Shown piece after piece: positions 8,938-16,664 of a DNA stretch of 64,000 nt. The stretch comes from Tabrizicola aquatica (lineage in GTDB: Bacteria; Pseudomonadota; Alphaproteobacteria; Rhodobacterales; Rhodobacteraceae), in NCBI RefSeq assembly GCF_002900975.1, contig NZ_PJON01000003.1:248001-312000 (forward strand), read 5' to 3'. Under the pieces are notes generated by a model. The model was not told the DNA's origin. It was given only the letters and a program-made list of their open reading frames with translations, and did no database searches. The translations under genes were made by a program, and so were the position numbers. The stretch's first letter is position 1, and the number at the start of each line of letters is the position of its first letter.

Positions 8938-9444
8938 CTACGCCGCGCCCTTCACGCCGGGCGGGGCGGATGCTGCCAACCGCAAGTCGCGGTGGATCGT
9001 GGAGAAGGGCCAGTCCTCGGCTAAGGTTACCAGACCGTGCCGGACCGGATCGGCCAGGCAGTGGGCGATGGCGCGCCGTTCCTCCTCGGGGCTGCGGATC
9101 AGGTGGTCCCAGAACCGTCGCTGCCAAAGCCCCGCCTCGCGCTTCGCGACCATGCTGCGGGACTGGATGCCGCGCAGCCCGGTCGCATGGGTGAAACGCG
9201 CCTTGATCTTCTGCCAGCGCCGGGAAAAGTCGGCGTCGCCCGGCGGAAGGGTCCAGACCGCGTGGATATGGTCGGGCAGCACCACCATCGCGTCGCAGCG
9301 GATCGGATGCTCGGCCGCGGTTACCCGGTAAGCCTCACGCAAGAGGTCGAGGTTATCGGTCAGGGCTGTGCCGCCACGCTGGGCGAGGTTCACGGTAAAG
9401 AACCAGGTGGCACCCGGAACCGGCAGGCGGCGATAGTTCGGCAT
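8938..9444 (-). CDS. REP-associated tyrosine transposase (Y1_Tnp family), catalytic Tyr apparently replaced
   Basis: 168 residues closely patterned on RAYT/TnpA-REP proteins: start MPNYRRLPVPGATWFFTVNL, HUH motif DHIHAVW (H59, H61), then FWDHLIR and DPVRHGLV...EDWPFSTIHRD. These single-strand transposases cut and move REP sequences through a Tyr in a D-Y-x-x-x-N-P context. Here the matching segment reads AHCLADP, so His128 occupies the Tyr position and no other Tyr is near. The enzyme may be inactive, changed in chemistry, or binding-only. ATG at 9444 is chosen because any earlier in-frame Met lies inside or beyond the REP. Confidence 0.85.
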   Translation of the reverse strand: MPNYRRLPVPGATWFFTVNLAQRGGTALTDNLDLLREAYRVTAAEHPIRCDAMVVLPDHIHAVWTLPPGDADFSRRWQKIKARFTHATGLRGIQSRSMVAKREAGLWQRRFWDHLIRSPEEERRAIAHCLADPVRHGLVTLAEDWPFSTIHRDLRLAASAPPGVKGAA

Positions 9445-9472
9445 GGGCAAACCCTTTGCATCCTGTCCGGGC

Positions 9473-9500
9473 GTAGGGTGGGCGATATCGCCCACCTTAC
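9473..9500. repeat. REP palindrome, right end of the RAYT unit
   Basis: A near-perfect 14-bp-arm palindrome: GTAGGGTGGGCGAT followed by ATCGCCCACCTTAC, with one mismatch. It lies just upstream of the RAYT start and seven bases from the stop of the next gene (9507). Confidence 0.8.
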
Positions 9501-9506
9501 ATCCCG

Positions 9507-9791
9507 TCACTCGATCAGAACGATGTCCTCATCCTCGGTTGCGGTGGACAGCGCGCGGCAGGTGACAACCTCGCCCTCGCGCTCCTCCCAGTAACGGGGG
9601 TCGTCCAGCACGGCCTGGGGCAGCTGGTCCTTCTGGAACACCCGCCGCTTCTGCCGCTTTACCGTGATCTCATACCGGTTCGACCGCAGCCGCGCGCCGG
9701 GGTGCAGGAACCCCGCGCGCAGCACCTCTGCCCGGTCTTGCAGCCGGCGAATCTCGTCCTTCAGCCGGGCATATTCGTCCACTGGATCCAT
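9507..9791 (-). CDS. small hypothetical protein
   Basis: 94 residues. An N-terminal helix with heptad-like spacing (MDPVDEYARLKDEIRRLQDRAEVLRAGFL) precedes a basic middle (SNRYEITVKRQKRRVFQKDQLP) and an acidic tail (TATEDEDIVLIE). The pattern could fit a small coiled-coil DNA-binding or phage-related protein, but I recognise no family. Start at 9791 follows a GGGGG-rich ribosome-binding stretch. It is divergent from the DUF72 gene at 9910. Confidence 0.6.
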   Translation of the reverse strand: MDPVDEYARLKDEIRRLQDRAEVLRAGFLHPGARLRSNRYEITVKRQKRRVFQKDQLPQAVLDDPRYWEEREGEVVTCRALSTATEDEDIVLIE

Positions 9792-9909
9792 GCCGCCCCC
9801 CTGTTTGCGACGATCCTGACCCCCGGACCTTTCAGAACGGTTAACGCCGTCAGGGGGAACGCTGACCGCGCCGCAGGCGTTGCCCCCACGATCCATGCAG
9901 GGAGAGCCC

Positions 9910-10707
9910 ATGCCCCACCCCATCCGCATCGGCGTCGGCGGCTGGACCTATGCTCCGTGGCGCGGCAGCTTCTTTCCGCCCGACCTGCCGCAGTCGCAGG
10001 AACTGGCCTTCGCCGCCCGCGCCCTGACGGCGATCGAGGTCAACGGCACCTTCTACCGCACCCAGACCCCCGCGACCTTTCGCAAATGGGCCCGTGGAAC
10101 CCCCGATGGCTTCGTCTTTACCCTGAAGGCCCCGCGCTATGTCACCAGCCGCCGCAAGCTGGCCGAGACCGCCGATGGGGTCCGGCGGTTCCTGGACTCC
10201 GGCCTGGAGGAGTTGGGGCCGAAGCTGGGCGCGATCAACTGGCAACTGCCGCCGACGCGGGCGTTTGACTGCGCCGACCTGGCCAGCTTCCTGGACCTCT
10301 TGCCCGACCGCCTGAACGGCCTGCCTCTGCGCCACGCGATCGAGCCGCGGCACGACAGCTTTCACGCCCCGGCCTTCGCCGCCCTGCTGACCGACCGGGG
10401 CATCGCCGCCGTGCAGGGGGCCGATGGCGCCTATCCCGAGATTGACGTCGCCACCACGGACTTTGCCTATCTACGCCTGATGGGCACGCAAAAGGACGAG
10501 CCGCTGGGCTATCCCGCCCGTGATCTGGACCGCTGGGCCACCCGCCTGCGCCGCATCGCCAGGGACCGCGCGGTCTTTGCTTTCGTGATTTCCGGCCACA
10601 AGACAGCCAACCCGGCCGCCGCGCAGGCGCTGCTTCAGCGCCTGGGGGTCAGAATACCCCCGTCACCTCATACATCACCGGCTCGAACCCGCGACACAAC
10701 TCGTTGA
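9910..10707 (+). CDS. DUF72 domain protein with unusual C-terminal extension
   Basis: 265 residues of the DUF72/YecE family (TIM-barrel-like, function unsettled): IRIGVGGWTYAPWRGSFFPPDLPQSQELAFAA, IEVNGTFYRTQTPATFRKWA, a VRRFLDSG...LGPKLGAINWQLPP segment and a late ISGHKTANPAAAQALLQRLG. ATG at 9910 has GGAGAG just upstream. After LLQRLG, where most members end, about 19 further residues (VRIPPSPHTS...) read antisense to the 3' end of the convergent ABM-domain gene. This suggests a lost stop or small frameshift. Confidence 0.85.
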   Translation: MPHPIRIGVGGWTYAPWRGSFFPPDLPQSQELAFAARALTAIEVNGTFYRTQTPATFRKWARGTPDGFVFTLKAPRYVTSRRKLAETADGVRRFLDSGLEELGPKLGAINWQLPPTRAFDCADLASFLDLLPDRLNGLPLRHAIEPRHDSFHAPAFAALLTDRGIAAVQGADGAYPEIDVATTDFAYLRLMGTQKDEPLGYPARDLDRWATRLRRIARDRAVFAFVISGHKTANPAAAQALLQRLGVRIPPSPHTSPARTRDTTR

Positions 10708-10966
10708 TCTTGCGGTTCCTCTCGCGCATTTCCGGGGTGCGCAGCATCGCCTGGTAATCCTCGCGCCGCTGCCATTGGCTGTAGTTGCAGATCCGCGTCC
10801 GCGCATCGTTCATGTGCAGCCCCGCCGCGATGAACCCCGGCTGGTGCCGGATGCAGTCCTGATAGGCGGCCTCCAGCGCCTCGACCAGATCAAACGCCAT
10901 GGCGGGCGTGGTCTCGAAGGTGGTGATGACGGTTTGTCCTTGGAAATCCTTGACAATATGGGGCAT
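10649..10966 (-). CDS. antibiotic biosynthesis monooxygenase (ABM) domain protein
   Basis: 105 residues with a ferredoxin-like alpha+beta pattern of ABM/EthD-type small proteins: VITTFETTPAMAFDLVEALEAAYQDCIRHQPGFIAAGLHMNDARTRICNYSQWQRREDYQAML. Such proteins act as cofactor-free monooxygenases or as heme/peroxide stress proteins; no substrate can be inferred. ATG at 10966 follows AGGGAGG. Its last 59 bases overlap the extended end of the convergent DUF72 gene. Confidence 0.75.
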   Translation of the reverse strand: MPHIVKDFQGQTVITTFETTPAMAFDLVEALEAAYQDCIRHQPGFIAAGLHMNDARTRICNYSQWQRREDYQAMLRTPEMRERNRKINELCRGFEPVMYEVTGVF

Positions 10967-11018
10967 GTCGGCCTCCCTTCCTTCTTCCGACATGATGCCA
11001 CAGGACAGACGCCGCGCG

Positions 11019-11207
11019 ATGAAGTTTCTTGACCCGAACGACCCCTTCTTCGCCAAGGCCTGGGTGCGCTGGCTGACCGTGCTTTTGCCCATCGGCTGGG
11101 GCCTGATGGAGCTTTTGTGGGTAGGCTCGCCGTTCTGGGGGATGTTGTTCCTGGCCGCAGGCGGCTATGCGGGCTGGATGCTGTTTTTCCGCCGGGGCAG
11201 GGACTAG
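11019..11207 (+). CDS. small membrane protein, two transmembrane segments
   Basis: 62 residues: MKFLDPNDPFFAKAWVRWLTVLLPIGWGLMELL, then WGMLFLAAGGYAGWMLFF and a basic end RRGRD. Two hydrophobic helices with a short loop make it an integral membrane protein. Similar small proteins are common in Rhodobacteraceae, with no known role. ATG at 11019 is chosen for the conserved-looking DPNDPFF start; an earlier ATG at 10992 is possible. Its TAG overlaps the stop of the convergent gene in the palindrome CTAG. Confidence 0.65.
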   Translation: MKFLDPNDPFFAKAWVRWLTVLLPIGWGLMELLWVGSPFWGMLFLAAGGYAGWMLFFRRGRD

Positions 11208-12340
11208 TCCATCCACTCGGGCAGGCTGACGCTTCCGCCCTGCTGTTCCGACAGGTAGTAGGCCCCCAGCGCCAAAAGCGCCACCATCAGCACGGCAAAG
11301 CCGATCTTCCAGATCGACCAGGGGCGTTCGCCCTGCACCTCGCCGGTCTGGCCGTTGACCAGGAAGCGATAGCTTTTGCCATTGTACTTGTAGGCCGCCA
11401 TCCAGACCGGCAGCAGGATGTGCTTGAACGTCTCGTCCGACCAGCTGGTGTCCACATCCTCCACCCGCTGCTCGTCGCCGCCGATGTCGCGGCGGACGTC
11501 CTGCAGGATCACCGCCGACATGCGCTGGCGCGCCTCCTCATGGCCGTCGGCCAGGCCCACGGTGTACCCTTCGGACTGGAACCCGGCCAGATACTCTGGC
11601 CCATAGGGCACCAGCGCGCCAAGGTCCCAGGGGGTCAGCTCATTGCCCAGCCGCGCGGGCAGGCTGCGCGAGGCCATGACCAGCACGTCGTCGAAATCCC
11701 GCGACACACGGCCCGAGGCCGGATACCACCGCGTATGGCGCACCCGTTCCTGCCGCGCCTCCATCCGGCCGTTGACGCGGACATGGACGGTGCGGGTCTC
11801 ATAGTAATACTCACCGCGCTGGCCGGTGTAGCGGCTGGCGGTGTCGGCGTCGAAGGTCCAGAACGGGACATAGACCCCATTCATCGCGCGGCCCTTGCGG
11901 GCGTATTCCAACAGCGTGTTCGGCGCGAACCACAGGCTGCCCAGCCAGCCGGTCATCGCCTTGCGCGCCTGCGTCTCGGTCAGGACGAAGGGGACCACCG
12001 CCTGCGGCTTGATATGCCGCGTCGTGCCGGTGTCCAGCACCACGGGGGTCGCGCAAAAGGGACACTCGGTCGCGTGGGTCGCGCCGGTGATTTCCACCTG
12101 CGCGCCGCAGTTCGGGCAACTGGTCGTCCGCACCTCGACCATGTCGCGGTCGGCCAGATCGTCCTGCAGGCCGCGGCGCAGATCAAGCTCTTGCAGCGCC
12201 CGGTCGCGGGTCGGGGCGGCGGAGGCGGGGATCTCCTGCACATGGCCGCAGTGGTCGCAGACCAGCCGCGTCTGGCCCGGCGCGAAGCGCAGTTGCGCCC
12301 CGCACTGTTCGCAGGGCCAGCGGTATTCGTCCTGCGGCAT
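11204..12340 (-). CDS. double zinc-ribbon membrane-anchored protein
   Basis: 378 residues. Two zinc-ribbon motifs lie at the N-terminus: C10-x2-C13...C28-x2-C31 and C75-x2-C78...C93-x2-C96 (TFIIB-type ribbons). A central domain contains NGVYVPFWTFDADTASRYTGQRGEYYYE and DVDTSWSDETFKHILLPVW. A single C-terminal transmembrane helix (IGFAVLMVALLALGAYYL) follows. It begins one base after the SPFH gene stop (TGA-G-ATG), so the two are translationally coupled. Proteins of this type accompany SPFH/XpaC/TelA genes, suggesting a membrane-linked complex; the function is unknown. Confidence 0.75.
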   Translation of the reverse strand: MPQDEYRWPCEQCGAQLRFAPGQTRLVCDHCGHVQEIPASAAPTRDRALQELDLRRGLQDDLADRDMVEVRTTSCPNCGAQVEITGATHATECPFCATPVVLDTGTTRHIKPQAVVPFVLTETQARKAMTGWLGSLWFAPNTLLEYARKGRAMNGVYVPFWTFDADTASRYTGQRGEYYYETRTVHVRVNGRMEARQERVRHTRWYPASGRVSRDFDDVLVMASRSLPARLGNELTPWDLGALVPYGPEYLAGFQSEGYTVGLADGHEEARQRMSAVILQDVRRDIGGDEQRVEDVDTSWSDETFKHILLPVWMAAYKYNGKSYRFLVNGQTGEVQGERPWSIWKIGFAVLMVALLALGAYYLSEQQGGSVSLPEWMD

Positions 12341-12341
12341 C

Positions 12342-13442
12342 TCAGGGTGTCGGCGGCGGCGGAGGCACCTGGTCCAGAAGCCGCGCCAACTCGGTCTCGG
12401 CGGCCATCTTCCAGCCGTCCTGCCCGGCGGTCCAGACCATTGTTGCACGGGTCAGCCGACCCTCGGCGGCCGCCTTCGCCAGATCGCCCTCACCGAACGG
12501 CCCCGAAGTGGACCCATCCACCGCCAGATGCCAGACCTTCGCGGCCGGCGGCGGAGGGGGAGGCGGCGGCGGCGCGGCGGCAGCCCCCGGTTGCGCCCCC
12601 CAGGGCCCCATGTTCTGCGCCATCGACGCGCCCATGCCCATGCCCATCCCGGCGCCCATGGCCGATCCCATCGCACTGCCCGGTTGGCTTAGGCTTTCAG
12701 CGGCGTTGTACTGCATGTAGCGGTTCAGATCGCCCACCACCCCCATCGAGGTGCGCTTGTCCAGCGCCTTTTCCACCTCTTCCGGCAGGCTGATGTTTTC
12801 AATGTAGAATTCCGGGATCGACAGCCCGTATTCGCCCACCTGCGGCGCGATGGCGTTGGCGATGATCTTGCCCAGATCGGCCAGGTTCGCCGCCATGTCC
12901 AGCACCGGGATGCCCGACTTGGCCAAGACCTGGCTTGCCGACTGGACGATGATGTTGCGGACCTGAAAGCTGATCTCGTCGGCGGTGAACTCGCCATCCG
13001 TGCCCACGATCTCGGTCATGAACTTGCCCGGATCGGTCACCCGCATCGAATAGGTGCCGAAGGCCCGCAGGCGGACCGGCCCGAACTCGGGGTCGCGGGC
13101 CATGATCGGGTTCTTCGTGCCCCATTTCTGGTCGTTGAACCGGGTGGTGTTGACGAAATAGACCTCGGACTTGAACGGCGACTGGAACCCGTGGTCCCAG
13201 TGCTGCAAGGTGGTCATGATCGGCATGTTGTTGGTCTCAAGCATGTAGAGACCGGGGCCGAACACGTCGGCCAACTGCCCCTCATGGATAAAGACCGCCG
13301 CCTGGCCCTCGCGGACCGTCAGCTTGGCGCCCATCTTGATCGCCTGTCCGCGCCGGTCAAAGCGCCAGACCATCGTGTCGCGCGTGTCATCAAGCCACGA
13401 GATGACGTCGATGAATTCGCCCTTCAGGAAATCGAAAACCAT
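12342..13442 (-). CDS. SPFH domain protein with C-terminal GYF-like domain
   Basis: 366 residues. The SPFH/'virion core' type domain (about 1-250) shows TVREGQAAVFIHEGQLADVFGPGLYML, GTKNPIMARDPEFGPVRLRAFGTYSMRVTDP and EISLPEEVEKALDKRTSMGVVGDLNRYMQY. It is followed by a Met/Gly-rich linker, a run of nine prolines, and a GYF_2-like domain (VWHLAVDGSTSGPF...W). SPFH proteins form large membrane-associated ring scaffolds, and GYF domains bind proline-rich peptides. GGAGGG precedes ATG at 13442. It is the fifth gene of the XpaC/TelA operon. Confidence 0.85.
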   Translation of the reverse strand: MVFDFLKGEFIDVISWLDDTRDTMVWRFDRRGQAIKMGAKLTVREGQAAVFIHEGQLADVFGPGLYMLETNNMPIMTTLQHWDHGFQSPFKSEVYFVNTTRFNDQKWGTKNPIMARDPEFGPVRLRAFGTYSMRVTDPGKFMTEIVGTDGEFTADEISFQVRNIIVQSASQVLAKSGIPVLDMAANLADLGKIIANAIAPQVGEYGLSIPEFYIENISLPEEVEKALDKRTSMGVVGDLNRYMQYNAAESLSQPGSAMGSAMGAGMGMGMGASMAQNMGPWGAQPGAAAAPPPPPPPPPAAKVWHLAVDGSTSGPFGEGDLAKAAAEGRLTRATMVWTAGQDGWKMAAETELARLLDQVPPPPPTP

Positions 13443-13461
13443 GGCACCCTCCGGTTCTGGG

Positions 13462-14397
13462 TCAACTGTCACCGCCCGTCAGGCGGCGCGCAAGGTCAAA
13501 GACGATGGGCCGCGCCTGTTCGGCCGTCATGCCGGGGCGCAGCTGGGGGCTGTAAAGCATCCGCAGCAAAAGCTCGTCGTGGTCGGTCAGCAGCGCGAAT
13601 TCCTCGTCGTCGTTGAAGATCGACGGGCGCGCGCGGGGGCTGTCGTTCGGCAGGCCCAGGCCCTGCGTCAGTTCCTCATGCACGCAGGACAGGCGCAACA
13701 GGTCGGGGTGTTCGGCCCGGATGACCGCGAAGGCGCGGGTATAGGCGCCCGAGTTGCCTTCGGACAGGGCATAGACCAGGCAATAAGTCGACCGCGGCAT
13801 GTTGGTGATGCCGGCCACATCGCCCGGCGACAGGTTCGGCAGCACGGCCCGCACCTTGGGGCCAAGCGCCTCGCGCTCGTCCTCCGAGACGACATGGATG
13901 AAGAAATTCGGATTGCCCTCGTCCATCGTGATCGGATGGCCGGTGATGCCGGCCAGGCGGGCAACGAAACTGGCGATCCGGGCGCGGTCCGTCGCCTGCC
14001 GCTCGGCCGGAACCGAGGGTCCGAAGCGGACCGAGACGCGCACCGGCACTTCCCAGCGCCGCAGGATGCTGGCGGTTTCCTGCCGGACGAAGCCGCCGCT
14101 TGACCGGCGATATTCGTCGTAAAGCGCGATGCGCAGGAAGTTTTCCGCCAGCATCCGGTCGGTGTACGGAACCTCGGACCCGGAATCCGACCGCAGCAGG
14201 CCCTGGGCCAGCAGCATCTGCTGCACCTGCCCGAAATAGGTCAGTGCGGCTGCGCTTTTCGGCGTCGGCGGGGCAGGGACAGCCGCCACGGGGGGCGGCG
14301 CCGGCGGGGCGAGCGGCGCGGCGGCCGGGGTACACCCGACCAGCGCCAGGATCGCCGTTCCCGCCGTCAGACGCCCTATGATCCGGGGCAGCGCCAC
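13462..14397 (-). CDS. DUF2927 lipoprotein with HExxT metalloprotease-like motif
   Basis: 311 residues. A lipoprotein signal peptide (AILALVGC lipobox, Cys22) is followed by an Ala/Pro-rich linker and the DUF2927 domain, with the zincin-like CVHEELTQGLGLPND. The His and Glu of HEELTQ could bind zinc, but catalysis is unproven for this family. It starts 5 bases after the TelA stop and ends 19 bases before the SPFH start, so it is co-transcribed. As a lipoprotein it is the envelope-facing component of the operon. Confidence 0.85.
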   Translation of the reverse strand: MALPRIIGRLTAGTAILALVGCTPAAAPLAPPAPPPVAAVPAPPTPKSAAALTYFGQVQQMLLAQGLLRSDSGSEVPYTDRMLAENFLRIALYDEYRRSSGGFVRQETASILRRWEVPVRVSVRFGPSVPAERQATDRARIASFVARLAGITGHPITMDEGNPNFFIHVVSEDEREALGPKVRAVLPNLSPGDVAGITNMPRSTYCLVYALSEGNSGAYTRAFAVIRAEHPDLLRLSCVHEELTQGLGLPNDSPRARPSIFNDDEEFALLTDHDELLLRMLYSPQLRPGMTAEQARPIVFDLARRLTGGDS

Positions 14398-14402
14398 GCG
14401 GC

Positions 14403-15575
14403 TTAGGCCTGGGCCGAGGGGGTGGTCTGCCGGGCCTTGGCCGAAGCCAGCGTGTCGCGCAGTTCCGCTTCCATCTTCACCAGTTCGGCCTCGGCCGTGG
14501 CGCGGCGGGCCTTGCCCTCGTCGGCGATGGCCAGGCTTTCGTTGATCGTGGCGATCAGCGTCGCGTTGGCGTGGCGGATCGTCTCGATGTCGAACACGCC
14601 CCGCTCCATCTCCTCGCGCACCACCTTGTTCGCGGCCTGCAGGTTCTCGGCATTGGCCTTCAGCAGTTCGTTCGTCAGGTCGTTGGCATCGCGCACCGCC
14701 TCTGCCGCTTCCTTGGACCGCTGGATCGTCACCGCCTGGGCCAGCTGGGTTTCCCAGAGGGGCACCGTGTTGACCAGGGTCGAGTTGATCTTGGTCACCA
14801 GCGACTTGTCATTTTCCTGCACCAGCCGGATCGAGGGCAGCGACTGCATCGTCACCTGCCGGGTCAAACGCAGGTCATGCACCCGGCGCTCCAGATCGTC
14901 CCGCGCCGCGCGCAGATCGCGCAACTCCTGCGCCTTCATCACCTGGTCGGCCTCGGGGGCGGCGGCAACTTCGGCCTCCTTGGCCGGGATTGCGGTGGCT
15001 TCCACCTCGGCCAGCTTCGCCTCGCCCGCCGCGATGTACAGCGCCAACTCGTTGTAGAAGGTCAGGGTCTTTTCATACAGCACGTCCAGGCTTTTGATAT
15101 CCTTGAGCAAAGTATGCTCATGGCTCAGCAGCTCGCTGGTGATCTTGTCGATCTGGCCCTGAACATCCTCGTACTGCGCGACGAACTCGGCAAAGGGGGC
15201 GGCGCGGCCCAGGAGCTTTTCCCACCAGCTCGATTCCCGCCGCAGGTCCAACTCATCGACCGCGAACCCGCGGATCGTGGTGACGATCTTGCGCAAGCTG
15301 TCGCCCGCCGGCCCCACGTCCTTGTTCTTCACGTCCTGCAGCATGGCCTGGCTGATCACCTGCAACTCGGCCTGGGCCGAAGAGCCGAAGGCGATGATCG
15401 ACTGCGTGTTCGTCAGGTCGACCTCGGACATCCGCTTGCGGATCGCCTCGGCCTTGTCGGACGGGGCAGCCTCCAGCGGGACGACCTCGGCCATCGGTTC
15501 GGGCAGGATCACGGCGGTGACCTTCTCGACCTCGGTCAGGAAGGCCTGGGCATCGGCTTGGACGGTCGTGGACAT
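14403..15575 (-). CDS. telA: toxic anion resistance protein (TelA family)
   Basis: About 390 residues, the usual size of TelA/KlaA-family proteins. They are long helical proteins linked to tellurite and other toxic-anion resistance in plasmid and chromosomal loci, with unclear biochemistry. Family features are FGSSAQAELQVISQAMLQDVKNKDVGPAGDSLRKIV, the LLGRAAPFAEFVAQYEDVQGQIDKI coiled coil, QSLPSIRLVQENDKSLVTKINSTLVNTVPLWETQLAQA, and ERGVFDIETIRHANATLIATINESL. ATG at 15575 is favoured; an ATG two codons earlier is close to AAGGGG. It lies 16 bases downstream of the XpaC-like gene, its usual partner. Confidence 0.9.
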   Translation of the reverse strand: MSTTVQADAQAFLTEVEKVTAVILPEPMAEVVPLEAAPSDKAEAIRKRMSEVDLTNTQSIIAFGSSAQAELQVISQAMLQDVKNKDVGPAGDSLRKIVTTIRGFAVDELDLRRESSWWEKLLGRAAPFAEFVAQYEDVQGQIDKITSELLSHEHTLLKDIKSLDVLYEKTLTFYNELALYIAAGEAKLAEVEATAIPAKEAEVAAAPEADQVMKAQELRDLRAARDDLERRVHDLRLTRQVTMQSLPSIRLVQENDKSLVTKINSTLVNTVPLWETQLAQAVTIQRSKEAAEAVRDANDLTNELLKANAENLQAANKVVREEMERGVFDIETIRHANATLIATINESLAIADEGKARRATAEAELVKMEAELRDTLASAKARQTTPSAQA

Positions 15576-15591
15576 GGGCATTCCCCTTGGG

Positions 15592-16455
15592 TCAATGGTC
15601 AAGCTTCAGGCGGTCGCGCAGGACGGCGATTTCAACGTCCAGGTCGGTCCGGTTGTTTGAAAGAAAGGCCGTCGTCTTTTGCGCGAATGTGGTTTCCAGA
15701 TCCGAGAGAAGCGCCTCGTAATCCGTCCGCGCGGCAGCATCGCGGGTCTGGGCATAGTGGTCGGCGAACTTCATGGTCGCGTCGCGGGCCCCCATCAGAT
15801 AGACCGACATATACTTGCGCGCGGCCGTCAGGTCGCCCGGATCGCCCTCGATCGTGCGAAAGAGGCCGCGCGCCACACCTGCGAACTGCGCCACCCGCCG
15901 CTCAAGGCTGCGGTCCTTGGCCCGCAGGATTGCGTCCTGCATCGCGGCCAGATGCGCCTCGCCTTCTTCAACGGCCTTGGCGACCCGGCCAGTCTGGAAG
16001 GCGTCGATGCCTTCCATCCCCTTGTCTGCCATCGGGTCCAGGCCAAAGGCCGCCAGATGCAGCCCCGCGCCGACCAGCGCGTACAGCACCGGATAGACCA
16101 GCCCCTGATCCGCGATCACCCCGCCGACAGCCAAAGCCGCCCCTGTCGCGACCGCCCCCGCTGCCTTACGTGGAAAGGCCGGGCGGCGGGCCAGCTTGCG
16201 GGCGTTGTAGGCGGCTTCCGCCACCAGCCCCTCGCGTGTGAGCCAGGCCGCCAGCACGATCATCCCGCCCGCCAGAAGGCCCAGCAGCATCTCGCGCGGG
16301 CCATCGCCAAAGGCGGGAAACAGGAACAGGAATGCGCTCAGGAACAGCACGGTCGTGCGCCATTTCCCCGTCACCCGGGGCGCAGACGGGGGCGCCGTCA
16401 CTGGCCCCTTGGACCCGCCACCCGGGGAATACTTCCCGCCAAAGCGCTCGGCCAT
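15592..16455 (-). CDS. XpaC-like membrane protein (5-bromo-4-chloroindolyl phosphate hydrolysis family)
   Basis: About 287 residues. Two N-terminal hydrophobic helices (TTVLFLSAFLFLF; EMLLGLLAGGMIVLAAWL) and a third hydrophobic region (GAVATGAALAVGGVIA...LYALVGAGLHLA) precede a cytosolic helical domain ending DVEIAVLRDRLKLDH. XpaC and TelA are commonly adjacent and thought to act together at the membrane. ATG at 16455 shares its A with the TGA of an upstream 27-aa reading frame (TGATG). This junction type signals translational coupling and argues that the upstream frame is real. Confidence 0.8.
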   Translation of the reverse strand: MAERFGGKYSPGGGSKGPVTAPPSAPRVTGKWRTTVLFLSAFLFLFPAFGDGPREMLLGLLAGGMIVLAAWLTREGLVAEAAYNARKLARRPAFPRKAAGAVATGAALAVGGVIADQGLVYPVLYALVGAGLHLAAFGLDPMADKGMEGIDAFQTGRVAKAVEEGEAHLAAMQDAILRAKDRSLERRVAQFAGVARGLFRTIEGDPGDLTAARKYMSVYLMGARDATMKFADHYAQTRDAAARTDYEALLSDLETTFAQKTTAFLSNNRTDLDVEIAVLRDRLKLDH

Positions 16456-16538
16456 CACGCGCCCCCCGACCAGGCCACATAGGCCACCAGAAAGACCAGA
16501 AGCACCAGCGAGAGCGTCCGAATTCCGCTGCCCGACAT
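16455..16538 (-). CDS. 27-aa single-span membrane peptide coupled to the XpaC-like gene
   Basis: Reads MSGSGIRTLSLVLLVFLVAY then VAWSGGA. A short polar start with one Arg is followed by about 16 hydrophobic residues, a typical single transmembrane miniprotein. AGGAG lies 8 bases before the ATG (16536-16538). The TGA overlaps the ATG of the XpaC-like gene as TGATG. It is the first gene of the operon XpaC-TelA-DUF2927-SPFH-zinc ribbon. It could be a small subunit of the complex or a translational leader; I recognise no family. Confidence 0.6.
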   Translation of the reverse strand: MSGSGIRTLSLVLLVFLVAYVAWSGGA

Positions 16539-16664
16539 GCCCCGATCTCCTTTTCCTGCCGCGTCAATCGACCTTAGCCGATGGTCCCCTCGCATGCCAG
16601 TCATGCCTGCGGGGAATCGGCGGCATTCTTCCCCCTCATGGCCCGGTGCCGGGGGGTGTCCGCC

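Larger units (their letters stand above)
8919..9500 (-). mobile_element. REP-associated tyrosine transposase (RAYT) unit with terminal REP hairpins
   Basis: A single-ORF transposase gene is enclosed by two palindromic repeats. The outer 16 bases are inverted copies of each other: ATCGCCCACCCTACGC at 8928-8943 is the reverse complement of GCGTAGGGTGGGCGAT at 9471-9486. This is the layout of a RAYT/REP mobile unit. It is inserted directly behind uvrB. Confidence 0.8.

Noticed and set aside
9445-9510. Earlier start for the RAYT gene
   Set aside because: It would translate the REP palindrome, while MPNYRR at 9444 matches the family start.
11117-12793. 558-codon plus-strand frame across the zinc-ribbon and SPFH genes
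   Set aside because: Antisense shadow of two coupled minus-strand genes with clear motifs; no ribosome-binding site and low-complexity Pro/Arg content.
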